From Pseudomonas faucium (GTDB lineage Bacteria; Pseudomonadota; Gammaproteobacteria; Pseudomonadales; Pseudomonadaceae), in the NCBI RefSeq assembly GCF_021602585.1, contig NZ_BQIP01000008.1:1-64000 (forward strand): a stretch of DNA of 64,000 nt. The letters run 5' to 3'. The translations under genes and the position numbers were made by a program. The stretch's first letter is position 1, and each line of letters starts with the position of its first letter. Positions 1-9,083 of this stretch are shown in pieces. The notes beneath the pieces are model-generated. The model was not told the DNA's origin. It saw only the letters and a program-made list of their open reading frames with translations, and did no database searches.

Positions 1-1330
1 GGTCGAGGTCGCTGGCCTCCAGGGTGAGGATGCGCGGGCGCTGCGGGTGTTGGCCCATGGCCTTGAGCGCCGAACGGCCGATCAAGTGTTCCAGCTCGCG
101 CACGTTGCCGGGCCAGTCGTAGGCCAGCAGCGCGGCCTGGGCTGCGCTGCTCAGGCGCAGGCTGTTGAGCCCCAGGCGCGATCGGTTCTGTTCGAGGAAA
201 TAGCCGGCCAATAGCAGCACGTCACGCCCACGTTCGCGCAAGGGCGGCACCTGCAGCGGGTACACGCTCAGGCGGTGGTAGAAGTCGGCGCGGTAGTTGC
301 CGCTGCGCACTTCCGCGGCCAGGTCGCGGTTGGTGGCGGCGATCAGGCGCACGTCGACCCGGTGCTCGCGGTCCGAGCCAAGGCGCTGCAGCTGCCCGCT
401 CTGCAACACGCGCAGCAGCTTGGCCTGCACGGTCAGCGACAGCTCGCCCACTTCATCGAGAAACAGCGTGCCGCCGTTGGCCAGTTCGAACTTGCCCCGG
501 CGCTCGCCATGGGCGCCGGTGAAGGCGCCACGCACATGGCCGAACAGCTCGCTCTCGACCAGGGTGTCGGGCAGGGCGGCGCAGTTGAGGCTGACCAGGG
601 GTTTGTCGGCGCGGCTGCTGGCCTGGTGCAGGGCCTGGGCGACCAGCTCCTTGCCCACGCCGGTTTCGCCGGTGATCAGCACGGTCAGGTCGCTGCCACC
701 GACCAGGCGGATTTCTTCCACCAGCTGCTTGTGCGCCTTGCTCTGGCCGATCAGCTCACGGTCCTGGCCGCTGGCCTGGCGGTAGATCTCGGCGCGGTGG
801 TGTTCGTCCTCGGCGCGCAGGGCCAGGTGTTCGATGCGCTCGGCCACGGTCACGGTGGCGGCGGCCAGGCTGGCGAAGGCCTGCAGGGCATCCAGCTCCA
901 TGCTCTGGAACTGGCCGGGGGTGAGGGCGTCGAGGGTCACCAGGCCCCAGGGGCGCTCATCGACCATCAGCGGGCAGCCCATGCAGTCGTGCACTTCGAG
1001 GTCGGCATCGGGGGCGTTGACCAGGCCGTCGTAGGGGTCGGGCAGCTCGGAGTCGCTGGCAAAGCGAGTGGGCTCCGGGCGGCTGAGCAAAATCTGGAAG
1101 CGCGGGTGCTCGCTGACCTTGAAGCGCCGGCCCAAGGTGTCGGGCGACAGGCCATCGACCGCCAGCGGCACCAGCCATTCGCCGTCCAGGCGCAGCAACG
1201 CGGCGGCATCGCACGGCAGCAGGCCGCGCATGGCCTGCAGCAGGCGCCGGTAGCGCTCCTGGTCGGGCAGGTCGCGGGAAAGGTCGCTGACCAGGGGCAG
1301 CAGTGCGGTGAGCAAGGGCTTTGCGGTCAT
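1..1330 (-). CDS. norR: NorR-type nitric oxide-responsive sigma-54 activator (3' end cut off by window edge)
   Basis: Read on the minus strand from ATG at 1330, about 443 residues are present and the frame is open to the window edge, so the C-terminal helix-turn-helix is missing. The N-terminal third looks like a GAF sensor domain. The middle is a sigma-54 AAA+ domain with Walker A GETGVGKE, the sigma-54 contact loop GAFTGA and Walker [12 protein letters not shown]. NorR family members sense NO through a non-haem iron in the GAF domain and activate NO-detoxifying genes. It is divergent from hmp, the expected target in pseudomonads, with GT-N7-AC sites between them. FhpR is the name used for the P. 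aeruginosa equivalent. Function is inferred from domains and context. Confidence 0.9.
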   Translation of the reverse strand, partial: MTAKPLLTALLPLVSDLSRDLPDQERYRRLLQAMRGLLPCDAAALLRLDGEWLVPLAVDGLSPDTLGRRFKVSEHPRFQILLSRPEPTRFASDSELPDPYDGLVNAPDADLEVHDCMGCPLMVDERPWGLVTLDALTPGQFQSMELDALQAFASLAAATVTVAERIEHLALRAEDEHHRAEIYRQASGQDRELIGQSKAHKQLVEEIRLVGGSDLTVLITGETGVGKELVAQALHQASSRADKPLVSLNCAALPDTLVESELFGHVRGAFTGAHGERRGKFELANGGTLFLDEVGELSLTVQAKLLRVLQSGQLQRLGSDREHRVDVRLIAATNRDLAAEVRSGNYRADFYHRLSVYPLQVPPLRERGRDVLLLAGYFLEQNRSRLGLNSLRLSSAAQAALLAYDWPGNVRELEHLIGRSALKAMGQHPQRPRILTLEASDLD

Positions 1331-1344
1331 AAAGACTCCTGTTG

Positions 1345-1381
1345 GTCGTTATGACTATACATCCGTCTTGGTCGTTTTGAC
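1345..1381. promoter_or_regulatory. Tandem NorR-type binding sites
   Basis: Two near-identical imperfect palindromes, GTCGTTATGAC at 1345-1355 and GTCGTTTTGAC at 1371-1381, lie 26 bp apart centre to centre in the norR-hmp intergenic region. Both fit the GT-N7-AC core known for NorR enhancer sites. They share a longer direct repeat, TTGGTCGTT(A/T)TGAC. A weaker third half-match, GTTAGCGTCAA, starts at 1385. They lie upstream of the sigma-54-like promoter, as expected for enhancer sites. Confidence 0.7.
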
Positions 1382-1422
1382 ATGGTTAGCGTCAAGCCCC
1401 TGATTTTGCTGGAGTAAAAAGT

Positions 1423-1438
1423 TGGCACGATTGCTGAA
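1423..1438 (+). promoter_or_regulatory. Sigma-54-like (-24/-12) promoter of hmp
   Basis: TGGCACG at 1423-1429 matches the -24 consensus exactly. Four bases later CTGAA (1434-1438) occupies the -12 position, where TTGCA is expected, so the -12 GC dinucleotide appears as GA. Transcription would start near 1449, about 35 bases before the hmp start codon. The -24 element and the upstream NorR-type sites support the call; the poor -12 element weakens it. Confidence 0.5.
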
Positions 1439-1483
1439 TTGCTTACTGCAACTTTTCAAGCCTCAGGTTCAGGAGTCGTGCAA

Positions 1484-2662
1484 ATGCTCAATGCCGAACA
1501 ACGTGCAATCATCAAGGCCACCGTCCCCCTTCTTGAAACGGGCGGCGAAACCCTGACCACCCACTTCTACAAGATGATGCTCGACGAGTACCCCGAGGTA
1601 CGCCCATTGTTCAACCAGGCCCACCAGGCCAGCGGTGACCAGCCACGGGCGCTGGCCAACGGCGTGCTGATGTACGCGCGCCACATCGACCAGCTGGAGC
1701 AGTTGGGCGGCCTGGTCGGGCAGATCATCAACAAGCATGTGGCCTTGCAGATTCTGCCGGAGCATTACCCGATCGTCGGTAGCTGCCTGTTGCGCGCCAT
1801 CGAAGAAGTGCTCGGCAAGGAAATCGCCACCCCCGAGGTCATCGCTGCGTGGGGGGCTGCCTACGGCCAGCTGGCCGACATTCTCATCGGCGCCGAGGAA
1901 GGCCTCTATAAACAGAAGGAAGAAGCGGCCGGTGGCTGGCGCGGTACCCGTGAGTTCCGCCTGGTACGCCGCGAGCAGGAAAGCAGCGAGATCGTTTCCT
2001 TCTATTTTGCCCCGGTCGACGGTAAACCGGTGCTCAAGGCCGAGCCTGGCCAGTACATCGGCTTGCAGCTGTTCATCGACGGTGCCGAGCAGCGTCGCAA
2101 CTATTCGCTGTCGGCGCTCTGCGATGGCCAGCAGTACCGCATCAGCGTCAAGCGCGAGGCGGGCGGCAAGGTTTCCAATTACCTGCATGACCAGCTGATG
2201 GTCGGCGAAACGCTGCAGCTGTTCCCGCCTTCCGGTGACTTCACCCTGGCCGCCAGCGACAAGCCGCTGGTGCTGATCAGTGGCGGGGTGGGGATCACGC
2301 CGACGCTTGCCATGCTCGAGGCGGCGCTGCAGACCGAGCGGCCGGTGCACTTCATACACTGTGCCCGCAATGGTTCGGTGCACGCGTTCCGCGATTGGAT
2401 CGATGGGTTGGCCGCGCGTCATCCTCAGCTCACGCGCTTTTATTGCTATGCCGAAGACGAGGGCGCGGGCGGTGCCCATGCGGTGGGCCTGCTGAGCCAG
2501 GAGCAGCTGGGCGAGTGGTTGCCGGGCGAGCGTGACGTGGATGCGTACTTCCTGGGGCCGAAGGGGTTCATGGCGGCGATCAAGCGGCAACTGAAGGCGC
2601 TTGGGGTGCCTGAGGCGCAAAGCCGTTACGAGTTCTTCGGGCCGGCGGCTGCTCTGGAATGA
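1484..2662 (+). CDS. hmp: Flavohaemoglobin / nitric oxide dioxygenase
   Basis: A 392-residue protein of standard family length. The globin domain (about 1-138) has Tyr29, Gln53 and proximal haem ligand His85 at the E. coli Hmp positions. The FAD-binding part contains RRNYSLS, and the NAD(P)-binding part contains LISGGVGITPTL. The enzyme oxidises NO to nitrate with O2 and NADPH in the cytosol. ATG 1484 is chosen because AGGAG (1471-1475) sits 8 bases upstream and the protein starts MLNAEQ as in homologues; the frame also extends 45 bases upstream without a good ribosome site. It is divergent from norR and presumably NorR-activated. A REP pair follows. Confidence 0.96.
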   Translation: MLNAEQRAIIKATVPLLETGGETLTTHFYKMMLDEYPEVRPLFNQAHQASGDQPRALANGVLMYARHIDQLEQLGGLVGQIINKHVALQILPEHYPIVGSCLLRAIEEVLGKEIATPEVIAAWGAAYGQLADILIGAEEGLYKQKEEAAGGWRGTREFRLVRREQESSEIVSFYFAPVDGKPVLKAEPGQYIGLQLFIDGAEQRRNYSLSALCDGQQYRISVKREAGGKVSNYLHDQLMVGETLQLFPPSGDFTLAASDKPLVLISGGVGITPTLAMLEAALQTERPVHFIHCARNGSVHAFRDWIDGLAARHPQLTRFYCYAEDEGAGGAHAVGLLSQEQLGEWLPGERDVDAYFLGPKGFMAAIKRQLKALGVPEAQSRYEFFGPAAALE

Positions 2663-2671
2663 TGGAGTGAC

Positions 2672-2761
2672 GGTACCGGCCCTATCGCCGGCAAGCCGGC
2701 TCCCACACGAGGCTGGCGTCATGCCAGTGGGCGCCGGCTTGCCGGCGATAGGGCCGGTACC
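2672..2761. repeat. REP pair (inverted repeat) between hmp and dsbB
   Basis: GGTACCGGCCCTATCGCCGG at the left is mirrored by CCGGCGATAGGGCCGGTACC at the right, with CAAGCCGGCTCCCAC and its complement inside. The whole 90 bp can form a long hairpin. The same unit recurs at 13706-13800 and 55496-55580. This is the common P. putida extragenic palindromic element. It may act as a transcript end for hmp, but there is no T-run. Confidence 0.85.
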
Positions 2762-2849
2762 TGCGCCTTCTATATATAAGGAAAGATGAACCGCAACGGC
2801 CATCTTTCACCTTTAATCCTCCTTTAATCACTGTATCCTTCACTCCCGG

Positions 2850-2979
2850 GTGTCGAGGGGCTTGCTCCTGCGCGGCACCTGGGCAGCCGCTTTTTTGCCG
2901 GCCGACGTTGAACCGACGTCGCCGCAGCCGGTCTGAAGCCAGCTCCGGATAGCTCAGCTGCGTGCCGCCGCCTCGACAC
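2850..2979. other. Putative structured RNA or palindromic element upstream of dsbB
   Basis: The ends are perfectly complementary: GTGTCGAGG (2850-2858) pairs with CCTCGACAC (2971-2979). Further in, GCGGCAC (2872-2878) pairs with GTGCCGC (2962-2968), continued by GCAGC (2883-2887) with GCTGC (2957-2961) across a 4-base bulge. An apical hairpin CGACGT/ACGTCG sits at 2903-2921. Nested pairing over 130 bases suggests a folded transcript or 5' leader of dsbB. I do not recognise it as SRP RNA, 6S RNA or a known riboswitch. There is no T-run after 2979, so it does not look like a simple terminator. Strand is unknown. Confidence 0.4.
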
Positions 2980-3058
2980 GCAACGAGGTTCTGCCTGCGT
3001 GTAGACTTGCGCCAGGCAGGCAAAGCACGCTGCCCTCTATCCATCGAAGGAATCGGCA

Positions 3059-3565
3059 ATGAACGAACAAACATCGCGCCTGAATCGGGAACGGCGCTTT
3101 CTGGTGCTGCTGGGGCTGATCTGCGTGGCCATGCTCGGCGGCGCGTTGTACATGCAGGTGGTGCTGGGCGAAGCGCCATGCCCGCTGTGTATCCTGCAGC
3201 GCTATGCCTTGCTGTTCATCGCGATCTTCGCCTTCATCGCCGCGGCGATGCCCGGCAAGCGCAGCCTGACCTTCTTCGAGTGCCTGGTGGTATTGAGCGC
3301 AATTGGCGGAATCGTTGCGGCTGGCAACCATGTGTATATACTCGCCAACCCCATGGTCAGTTGCGGCATCGACACCCTGCAGCCGATCGTCGATGACCTG
3401 CCCCTGGCCAAGCTCTGGCCACTGGCATTCCAGGTCGACGGCTTCTGCAGCACGCCATACCCGCCGCTGCTCGGCCTGTCCCTGGCGCAATGGGCTCTGC
3501 TGGCGTTCGTGCTGACGGCCATCCTGGTACCGCTCGGCATCTATCGCAACCGCCGCCAGCGTTAG
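3059..3565 (+). CDS. dsbB: Disulfide bond formation protein B (quinone-linked DsbA oxidase)
   Basis: A 168-residue inner-membrane protein with four predicted transmembrane segments. The first periplasmic cysteine pair is CPLC (Cys41/Cys44), the second is Cys102 and Cys130. DsbB reoxidises periplasmic DsbA and passes electrons to ubiquinone, then to terminal oxidases such as the bo3 oxidase encoded next door. ATG 3059 has GAAGGA about 10 bases upstream. Pseudomonads often carry two DsbB paralogues; which one this is cannot be told from the window. Confidence 0.93.
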   Translation: MNEQTSRLNRERRFLVLLGLICVAMLGGALYMQVVLGEAPCPLCILQRYALLFIAIFAFIAAAMPGKRSLTFFECLVVLSAIGGIVAAGNHVYILANPMVSCGIDTLQPIVDDLPLAKLWPLAFQVDGFCSTPYPPLLGLSLAQWALLAFVLTAILVPLGIYRNRRQR

Positions 3566-4123
3566 ACGTTAGTCCCGATTTCAGTGGGGGCTTTTGCACC
3601 CACAGAGAAGAGGGAAAAGTCCCCTCCCGCTTGATCCAGATCAATCACGAAGCCTTGCGGCATGCGGCTTTGAGGGCTAGCAAGCGGGGTGCGACAAACT
3701 GTCGCGAAGTTGATTTCCCACCCTTGATTGTTACGCATTCTGTAAAAGACTGTTGCTCAATAAGTCATAGTCAAGGGTTGGCGACCTCACTACAATCGCC
3801 CCCAATTTCCGTTCGGCACTGCTTGCGAGTCGCAGGATTGAAGGAAGCCCCAGCGCTTTCTTTTGCTGACTTCGTCAAGTTTCGCCCAGCGGCGATACCG
3901 GGCGGATACCCCTCCGCGTTTTCCCGCACCAAATGGACTTGGTCTGAAGTACAGGCCTGTTGCCTACGAAACCATAAGCACCGCTAACCCGCTTGAGCCA
4001 AGGTCCTGCAGTCAGACCCCAGGCAGGAGCGAGTACGGGCGTGAATTGCCTCACTTGGCAGGACGAAGTGTTGGCCACCAAAACACAAATTGCATTGAAG
4101 CAAGCTGATCTAGAGGTCGTGAG
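3566..4123 (+). promoter_or_regulatory. Long control region and 5' leader of the cyo operon
   Basis: 558 bp without a gene. It holds an Anr/Fnr box at 3631-3644, a candidate -10 TACAAT at 3791-3796 with no convincing -35, and a leader of about 320 bases before cyoA. Short ORFs inside lack ribosome sites. Near the cyoA start, an A-rich stretch (ACCAAAACACAAA, about 4077-4089) loosely resembles the A-rich Hfq/Crc target motif known in Pseudomonas; this is a guess. No clear rho-independent terminator for dsbB is visible. Confidence 0.5.
3631..3644. promoter_or_regulatory. Perfect Anr/Fnr box upstream of cyoABCDE
   Basis: TTGATCCAGATCAA is an exact match to the Fnr/Anr palindrome TTGAT-N4-ATCAA. 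It lies 147-160 bp upstream of the candidate -10 at 3791 and 480-493 bp before cyoA. Anr is the oxygen-labile regulator of terminal oxidases in Pseudomonas and is reported to lower Cyo expression in P. putida. Whether this box serves cyo, or something reading toward dsbB, is inference. Confidence 0.75.
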
Positions 4124-5068
4124 ATGAGTAAAAAGCGTTACCCCAGACTGTTTGGCATATTGCCCTTTTTAGGCATGCTTTTACTCAGTGGGTGCAACTG
4201 GACCCTGCTCGACCCGAAAGGTCAGGTCGGCATTGAGCAAAAGAACCTCATCCTCATCGCTACCGGCCTGATGCTGCTGGTGGTGATCCCGGTCATCATC
4301 ATGACCGTGGCGTTCGCCTGGAAGTACCGTGCTTCCAACAAGGCGGCCACCTACACCCCCGACTGGTCGCACTCGACCAAGATCGAGGCCGCGGTGTGGA
4401 TCATCCCGATCATCATCATCATCGCCCTGGGTTATGTCACCTACCACTCCACCCACAAGCTGGACCCATACCGTCCACTGGACTCGGACGTCAAGCCGAT
4501 CCAGATCGACGTGGTCGCACTGGACTGGAAGTGGCTGTTCATCTACCCGGAGCAGGGCATCGCGACGGTCAACAAGATCAACTTCCCGGCTAACACCCCG
4601 GTCAACTTCCGCGTCACTTCCGACGCCGTGATGAACTCGTTCTTCATCCCGGGCCTGGGCGGCCAGATCTACGCCATGGCCGGCATGACCACCAAGCTGC
4701 ACCTGATCGCCAACGAAAACGGCGAGTTCGACGGTATCAGTGCCAACTACAGCGGCGCTGGCTTCACCGGCATGAAATTCAAGGCTACTGCAACTTCCCA
4801 GGAAGACTTCGACAAGTGGGTCGCCGAGGTCAAGCAGTCGCCGTTGAAACTGGGCGAGGCCGAGTACCAAGCACTGGCCAAACCTAGCGAATACAACCCA
4901 GTCGCGCTGTACAGCGAGGCACCAGCAGAGCTGTTCCAGTCGATCGTCGACAAGTACGAAGGCATGAACCGCGGCAAGCCGGTCCACGAAGAAGCAGGCA
5001 GCAAAGATCTGGCCACTACCAAGGGTGTGGAATCGAGTATGCAACCAGCTGCCGGGGCAGAGGAGTAA
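4124..5068 (+). CDS. cyoA: Cytochrome bo3 ubiquinol oxidase subunit II
   Basis: 314 residues with a lipoprotein signal; lipobox LSGC puts the acylated cysteine at position 24. Two transmembrane segments follow (about 42-66 and 88-108), then a periplasmic cupredoxin-like domain. Quinol-oxidase subunits II of this type lack the CuA centre of cytochrome c oxidases. The C-terminal tail beyond residue 290 is polar and probably disordered. First gene of cyoABCDE; a 3-base gap separates it from cyoB. Confidence 0.97.
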   Translation: MSKKRYPRLFGILPFLGMLLLSGCNWTLLDPKGQVGIEQKNLILIATGLMLLVVIPVIIMTVAFAWKYRASNKAATYTPDWSHSTKIEAAVWIIPIIIIIALGYVTYHSTHKLDPYRPLDSDVKPIQIDVVALDWKWLFIYPEQGIATVNKINFPANTPVNFRVTSDAVMNSFFIPGLGGQIYAMAGMTTKLHLIANENGEFDGISANYSGAGFTGMKFKATATSQEDFDKWVAEVKQSPLKLGEAEYQALAKPSEYNPVALYSEAPAELFQSIVDKYEGMNRGKPVHEEAGSKDLATTKGVESSMQPAAGAEE

Positions 5069-5071
5069 GAG

Positions 5072-7090
5072 ATGTTCGGTAAATTAAGCCTGGAGGCGAT
5101 ACCCTATCACGAGCCGATAGTCATGGTGACGCTTGCCATGATCGCGCTCGGTGGTATCGCTGTCGTCGGTCTAATCACCTATTTCCGCAAGTGGACCTAC
5201 TTGTGGACCGAGTGGCTGACCACGGTCGACCACAAGAAAATCGGGGTGATGTACATCATCGTCGCGATGATCATGCTGCTGCGCGGCTTTGCCGACGCCA
5301 TCATGATGCGTACACAGCTTGCAGCTGCTACCGGCGGCTCCGAAGGCTACCTGCCGCCTGAACACTATGACCAGATCTTCACCGCTCACGGTGTGATCAT
5401 GATCATCTTCATGGCGATGCCGTTCTTCACCGGCCTGATGAACCTGGCGGTTCCTCTGCAGATCGGTGCACGTGACGTTGCCTTCCCGTTCCTGAACTCC
5501 CTGAGCTTCTACCTGCTGCTGGCAGGCGTGCTGCTGGTCAACATCTCCCTGGGCGTCGGCGAATTCGCCAAGACCGGTTGGGTTGCCTATCCGCCGCTAG
5601 CGGGTATCCAGTACAGCCCTGGGGTGGGTGTCGACTACTACATCTGGGCGCTACAGCTATCCGGATTGGGTACGACGCTTACTGGCGTGAACTTCCTCGT
5701 CACCGTGATGAAGATGCGCGCACCTGGCATGAAACTGATGGACATGCCGATCTTCACCTGGACCTGCACCTGGGCCAACGTCCTGATCGTCGCTTCCTTC
5801 CCGATCCTGACCGCCGCACTCGCACTGCTGACCGTTGACCGTTATCTGGACTTCCACATCTTCACCAACGAGCTTGGTGGGAACCCGATGATGTACGTCA
5901 ACCTGTTCTGGGCGTGGGGCCACCCTGAGGTCTACATCCTGATCCTGCCGGCCTTCGGCGTGTTCTCGGAAGTGACTTCGACCTTCTCCGGCAAGCGTCT
6001 GTTCGGCCACCACTCGATGATCTACGCATCGGGCGCGATCGCCATCCTGGGCTTCGCGGTCTGGCTGCACCACTTCTTCACCATGGGTGCCGGCGCCAGC
6101 GTCAACACCTTCTTCGGCCTGGCGACGATGCTGATCTCCATTCCGACCGGTGTGAAGCTGTTCAACTGGCTGTTCACCATGTACCAGGGCCGTGTGCGCT
6201 TCACCGCACCGATGATGTGGACCCTGGGCTTCATGATCACCTTCTCCATCGGTGGCATGACCGGCGTTCTGCTGGCTGTTCCAGGTGCTGACTTCGTCCT
6301 GCACAACAGCCTGTTCGTAATTGCTCACTTCCACAACGTGATCATCGGTGGTGCGGTGTTCGGCTACATCGCCGGCTTCGCCTTCTGGTTCCCGAAAGCC
6401 TTCGGCTTCACCCTGAACGAGAAGTGGGGCAAAGCTGCCTTCTGGTTCTGGATCTCGGGCTTCTACGTTGCGTTCATGCCGCTGTACGCCCTGGGCTTCA
6501 TGGGCATGACCCGTCGTCTGAACCACTCCGACAACCCACTGTGGGAACCCTACCTGTACGTTGCCGTCGTCGGCGCCGTGCTGATCCTGTTCGGTATCGC
6601 TTGCCAGCTGATCCAGCTCTACGTTTCGGTCCGCGACCGCAACCAGAACCTGGACGTGACCGGCGACCCATGGGGCGGCCGTACCCTGGAATGGTCGACT
6701 TCCTCGCCACCTCCGTTCTACAACTTCGCTCACATGCCTGAGCAGGTTGGCCTGGACGCATGGCACGAAACCAAGGAATCGGGCAACGCCTACAAACCAG
6801 CGAAGAAGTTCGACGCGATCCACATGCCGAGCAACACCTCTACCGGTTTGTTCATGGGTATGTTCCTGACCGTCTTCGGCTTTGCCTTCATCTGGCACAT
6901 CTGGTGGCTGGTCGGCGCAAGCCTGCTGGCAACCATTGCGGTCTTCGTTCGCCACGCTGCGCGTGACGACCAGGGCTACATGGTTCCGGCCGAAGAAGTG
7001 GCGCGCATCGAAGGCGAGCGCATGAAAGCGCTGGCCAAAGCAGGTGCTCTGCCTGCCGGCGCACGTGTCGAATCGTTTGAGCGGGTGTAA
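5072..7090 (+). CDS. cyoB: Cytochrome bo3 ubiquinol oxidase subunit I
   Basis: 672 residues, close to the usual 660 or so. A polytopic haem-copper oxidase with the expected signatures: [15 protein letters not shown] (CuB ligand and cross-linked Tyr), WLHHFFTMG (the two CuB histidines) and [11 protein letters not shown] (high- and low-spin haem ligands). It oxidises ubiquinol, reduces O2 to water and pumps protons at the inner membrane. It lies in the cyo operon, with 3-base gaps on both sides. Confidence 0.98.
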   Translation: MFGKLSLEAIPYHEPIVMVTLAMIALGGIAVVGLITYFRKWTYLWTEWLTTVDHKKIGVMYIIVAMIMLLRGFADAIMMRTQLAAATGGSEGYLPPEHYDQIFTAHGVIMIIFMAMPFFTGLMNLAVPLQIGARDVAFPFLNSLSFYLLLAGVLLVNISLGVGEFAKTGWVAYPPLAGIQYSPGVGVDYYIWALQLSGLGTTLTGVNFLVTVMKMRAPGMKLMDMPIFTWTCTWANVLIVASFPILTAALALLTVDRYLDFHIFTNELGGNPMMYVNLFWAWGHPEVYILILPAFGVFSEVTSTFSGKRLFGHHSMIYASGAIAILGFAVWLHHFFTMGAGASVNTFFGLATMLISIPTGVKLFNWLFTMYQGRVRFTAPMMWTLGFMITFSIGGMTGVLLAVPGADFVLHNSLFVIAHFHNVIIGGAVFGYIAGFAFWFPKAFGFTLNEKWGKAAFWFWISGFYVAFMPLYALGFMGMTRRLNHSDNPLWEPYLYVAVVGAVLILFGIACQLIQLYVSVRDRNQNLDVTGDPWGGRTLEWSTSSPPPFYNFAHMPEQVGLDAWHETKESGNAYKPAKKFDAIHMPSNTSTGLFMGMFLTVFGFAFIWHIWWLVGASLLATIAVFVRHAARDDQGYMVPAEEVARIEGERMKALAKAGALPAGARVESFERV

Positions 7091-7093
7091 TCA

Positions 7094-7717
7094 ATGTCCA
7101 GTCAAGTAATGCACGGTGCTGCTCATGGTCACGACCATGGGCATGACGACCACCACCACGACTCGGGCCAGATGACCGTACTCGGTTTCTGGCTGTACCT
7201 GATGACCGACTGCATCCTGTTTGCGTCGCTCTTCGCCACCTACGCGGTGCTGTCCGGCAGTTTTGCCGGCGGCCCGTCGGGTCACGACATCTTCCAGCTC
7301 GACTTCGTGCTGGTTGAAACCGCGTTCCTGCTGCTGTCCTCGATCACCTTCGGCTTCGCCATGCTGAAGATGTTCGCCGGCAACAAGGCAGGCGTACTGG
7401 GCTGGTTGGCTGTGACCTTCCTGTTCGGTGCTGGCTTCATCGCGATGGAAATCTATGAATTCCATCACCTGATCGTCGAAGGCTTCGGCCCGCAGCGCAG
7501 CGGCTTCCTGTCGGGCTTCTTCGCCCTGGTAGGTACCCACGGCCTGCACGTGACCGCCGGCCTGATCTGGATGGCGATCATGATGTACCAGATCAACAAG
7601 CACGGCATCACGCCGACCGCCAAGACCCGCATGAGCTGCCTGAGCCTGTTCTGGCACTTCCTGGACGTGGTCTGGATCTGCGTATTCACCGTCGTCTACC
7701 TGCTGGGGGTTCTGTAA
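7094..7717 (+). CDS. cyoC: Cytochrome bo3 ubiquinol oxidase subunit III
   Basis: 207 residues, five predicted transmembrane helices, matching the COX3-like family ([16 protein letters not shown] near the start, [14 protein letters not shown] later). The N-terminus is unusually histidine-rich ([18 protein letters not shown], about residues 8-25). Subunit III supports assembly and stability of subunit I. Its TAA shares one base with the cyoD ATG, indicating translational coupling. Confidence 0.97.
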   Translation: MSSQVMHGAAHGHDHGHDDHHHDSGQMTVLGFWLYLMTDCILFASLFATYAVLSGSFAGGPSGHDIFQLDFVLVETAFLLLSSITFGFAMLKMFAGNKAGVLGWLAVTFLFGAGFIAMEIYEFHHLIVEGFGPQRSGFLSGFFALVGTHGLHVTAGLIWMAIMMYQINKHGITPTAKTRMSCLSLFWHFLDVVWICVFTVVYLLGVL

Positions 7718-8049
7718 TGGCTAACGCACACGACACTCATCACGAAGGTAACCACGGCAGCGTCAAGTCCTACATGGTCGGCTTCGTACTGTCGATCATC
7801 CTGACTGCGATCCCGTTCGGCCTGGTGATGTTCCCAAGCCTGCCGAAGAACCTGACCGTCCTGGTCGTGGTGGCCATGGCCGTCATCCAGGTGGTAGTGC
7901 ACCTCGTGTACTTCCTGCACATGGACCGCTCGAAAGAGCAGCGTTCCAACGTGTCGACGTTCCTGTTCACCACTTTGGTAATTGCACTGCTGGTCGGCCT
8001 GTCGCTGTGGATCATGTTCAGCATCCACTACGAAATGCTGGCCAAGTGA
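7717..8049 (+). CDS. cyoD: Cytochrome bo3 ubiquinol oxidase subunit IV
   Basis: 110 residues with three transmembrane segments and the family motif VHLVYFLHMD in the second half. This small subunit helps CuB site assembly in the E. coli enzyme. Like cyoC, it has a short histidine-containing N-terminus (HDTHHEGNH). The start overlaps the cyoC stop by one base, and cyoE follows after 11 bases. Confidence 0.96.
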   Translation: MANAHDTHHEGNHGSVKSYMVGFVLSIILTAIPFGLVMFPSLPKNLTVLVVVAMAVIQVVVHLVYFLHMDRSKEQRSNVSTFLFTTLVIALLVGLSLWIMFSIHYEMLAK

Positions 8050-8060
8050 GGTAAGACTGC

Positions 8061-8948
8061 ATGTCCGTTAAGCACTTTATCCAAATCACCAAACCGGGGA
8101 TCATTTTCGGTAACGTGCTTTCCGTGGCAGGCGGTTTCTTCCTTGCCGCGAAGGGCCATGTGGACTTCGCCCTGTTCCTGGCGGTGGTGGTAGGTACGTC
8201 CCTGGTGGTTGCGTCCGGTTGCGTGTTCAACAACTGCATCGACCGTGACATCGACCAGAAGATGGAACGCACCAAGAACCGCGTCATGGTCCAGGGCGGC
8301 ATGTCGCTGCCCCTCGCGCTGGTCTACGCCACCCTTCTCGGGGTGGCAGGCTTCAGCCTGCTGTATGTCCAGGCCAACCCGCTGTCGGCGTTCTGCGCAG
8401 CGGTAGGCTTCATCGTCTACGTCGGCTTCTACAGCCTCTGGCTGAAGCGCAAATCGGTGCACGGCACCTTGGTCGGCAGCCTGTCCGGTGCCATGCCTCC
8501 GGTGATCGGCTACTGCGCCGTGAGCAACAGCTTCGACCTGGCTGCAGTGACCCTGCTGGTGATGTTCAGCCTGTGGCAGATGCCGCACAGCTTTGCCATC
8601 GCGATTTTCCGCTTCAAGGATTACAGCGCTGCCAACATTCCGGTCCTGCCGGTGGCACGCGGCATCCTCGCGGCGAAGAAGCAGATCGTGCTGTACGTGC
8701 TGGCCTTCGTGCTCGCCACCCTGATGCTCACCCTCGGCGGTTACGCCGGCCTCGGCTACCTGGCCGTGGCAGCTGCAATGGGCCTGTACTGGCTGTACAT
8801 GGCCTGGGGCGGCTACAAGGCCGAGGACGACAGCAAGTGGGCGCGCAAGGTGTTCGGCTTCTCCATCCTCACCGTCACTGCACTGAGCGTGATGATGTCG
8901 GTGGACAGCCAGACTGCCGCGGACGTGCTGATGACGTACGCGCGCTGA
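8061..8948 (+). CDS. cyoE: Protohaem IX farnesyltransferase (haem O synthase)
   Basis: 295 residues, a polytopic UbiA-superfamily prenyltransferase. The first Asp-rich motif is [15 protein letters not shown] with the adjacent basic KNRVMVQG, and a second polar loop contains [15 protein letters not shown]. It farnesylates haem B to haem O, the high-spin haem of the bo3 oxidase encoded just upstream. Last gene of the cyo operon; a strong terminator follows. Confidence 0.96.
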   Translation: MSVKHFIQITKPGIIFGNVLSVAGGFFLAAKGHVDFALFLAVVVGTSLVVASGCVFNNCIDRDIDQKMERTKNRVMVQGGMSLPLALVYATLLGVAGFSLLYVQANPLSAFCAAVGFIVYVGFYSLWLKRKSVHGTLVGSLSGAMPPVIGYCAVSNSFDLAAVTLLVMFSLWQMPHSFAIAIFRFKDYSAANIPVLPVARGILAAKKQIVLYVLAFVLATLMLTLGGYAGLGYLAVAAAMGLYWLYMAWGGYKAEDDSKWARKVFGFSILTVTALSVMMSVDSQTAADVLMTYAR

Positions 8949-8968
8949 TACAGCCGCCTGTTACAGGA

Positions 8969-8999
8969 AAAACCCCGGCCCATGTGCCGGGGTTTTTTT
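8969..8999 (+). terminator. Rho-independent terminator of the cyo operon
   Basis: ACCCCGGC and GCCGGGGT arms with a short loop (CCATGT region), preceded by an A-run and followed by seven T residues. The flanking A-run makes it potentially bidirectional. It lies 20 bases after the cyoE stop. Confidence 0.93.
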
Positions 9000-9083
9000 A
9001 TGCCTGCGGTTCGTGCTTCCCGCTGAACCGGCTGCCGGCCCTGGCGCTAGCCTGCGCAACCCAACCCTTCGAGGACTGCAGGC

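Noticed and set aside
275-1354. 359-codon plus-strand frame opposite norR
   Set aside because: Antisense shadow; the minus strand has clear GAF and sigma-54 AAA+ motifs.
2945-2965. tRNA fragment or attachment site (TAGCTCAGCTG)
   Set aside because: Only the D-arm-like core is present; no acceptor stem, anticodon arm or T arm.
2850-2979. SRP 4.5S RNA or 6S RNA candidate
   Set aside because: The conserved SRP GGTCAGGTCCGGAAGGAAGC-type core and 6S features are absent.
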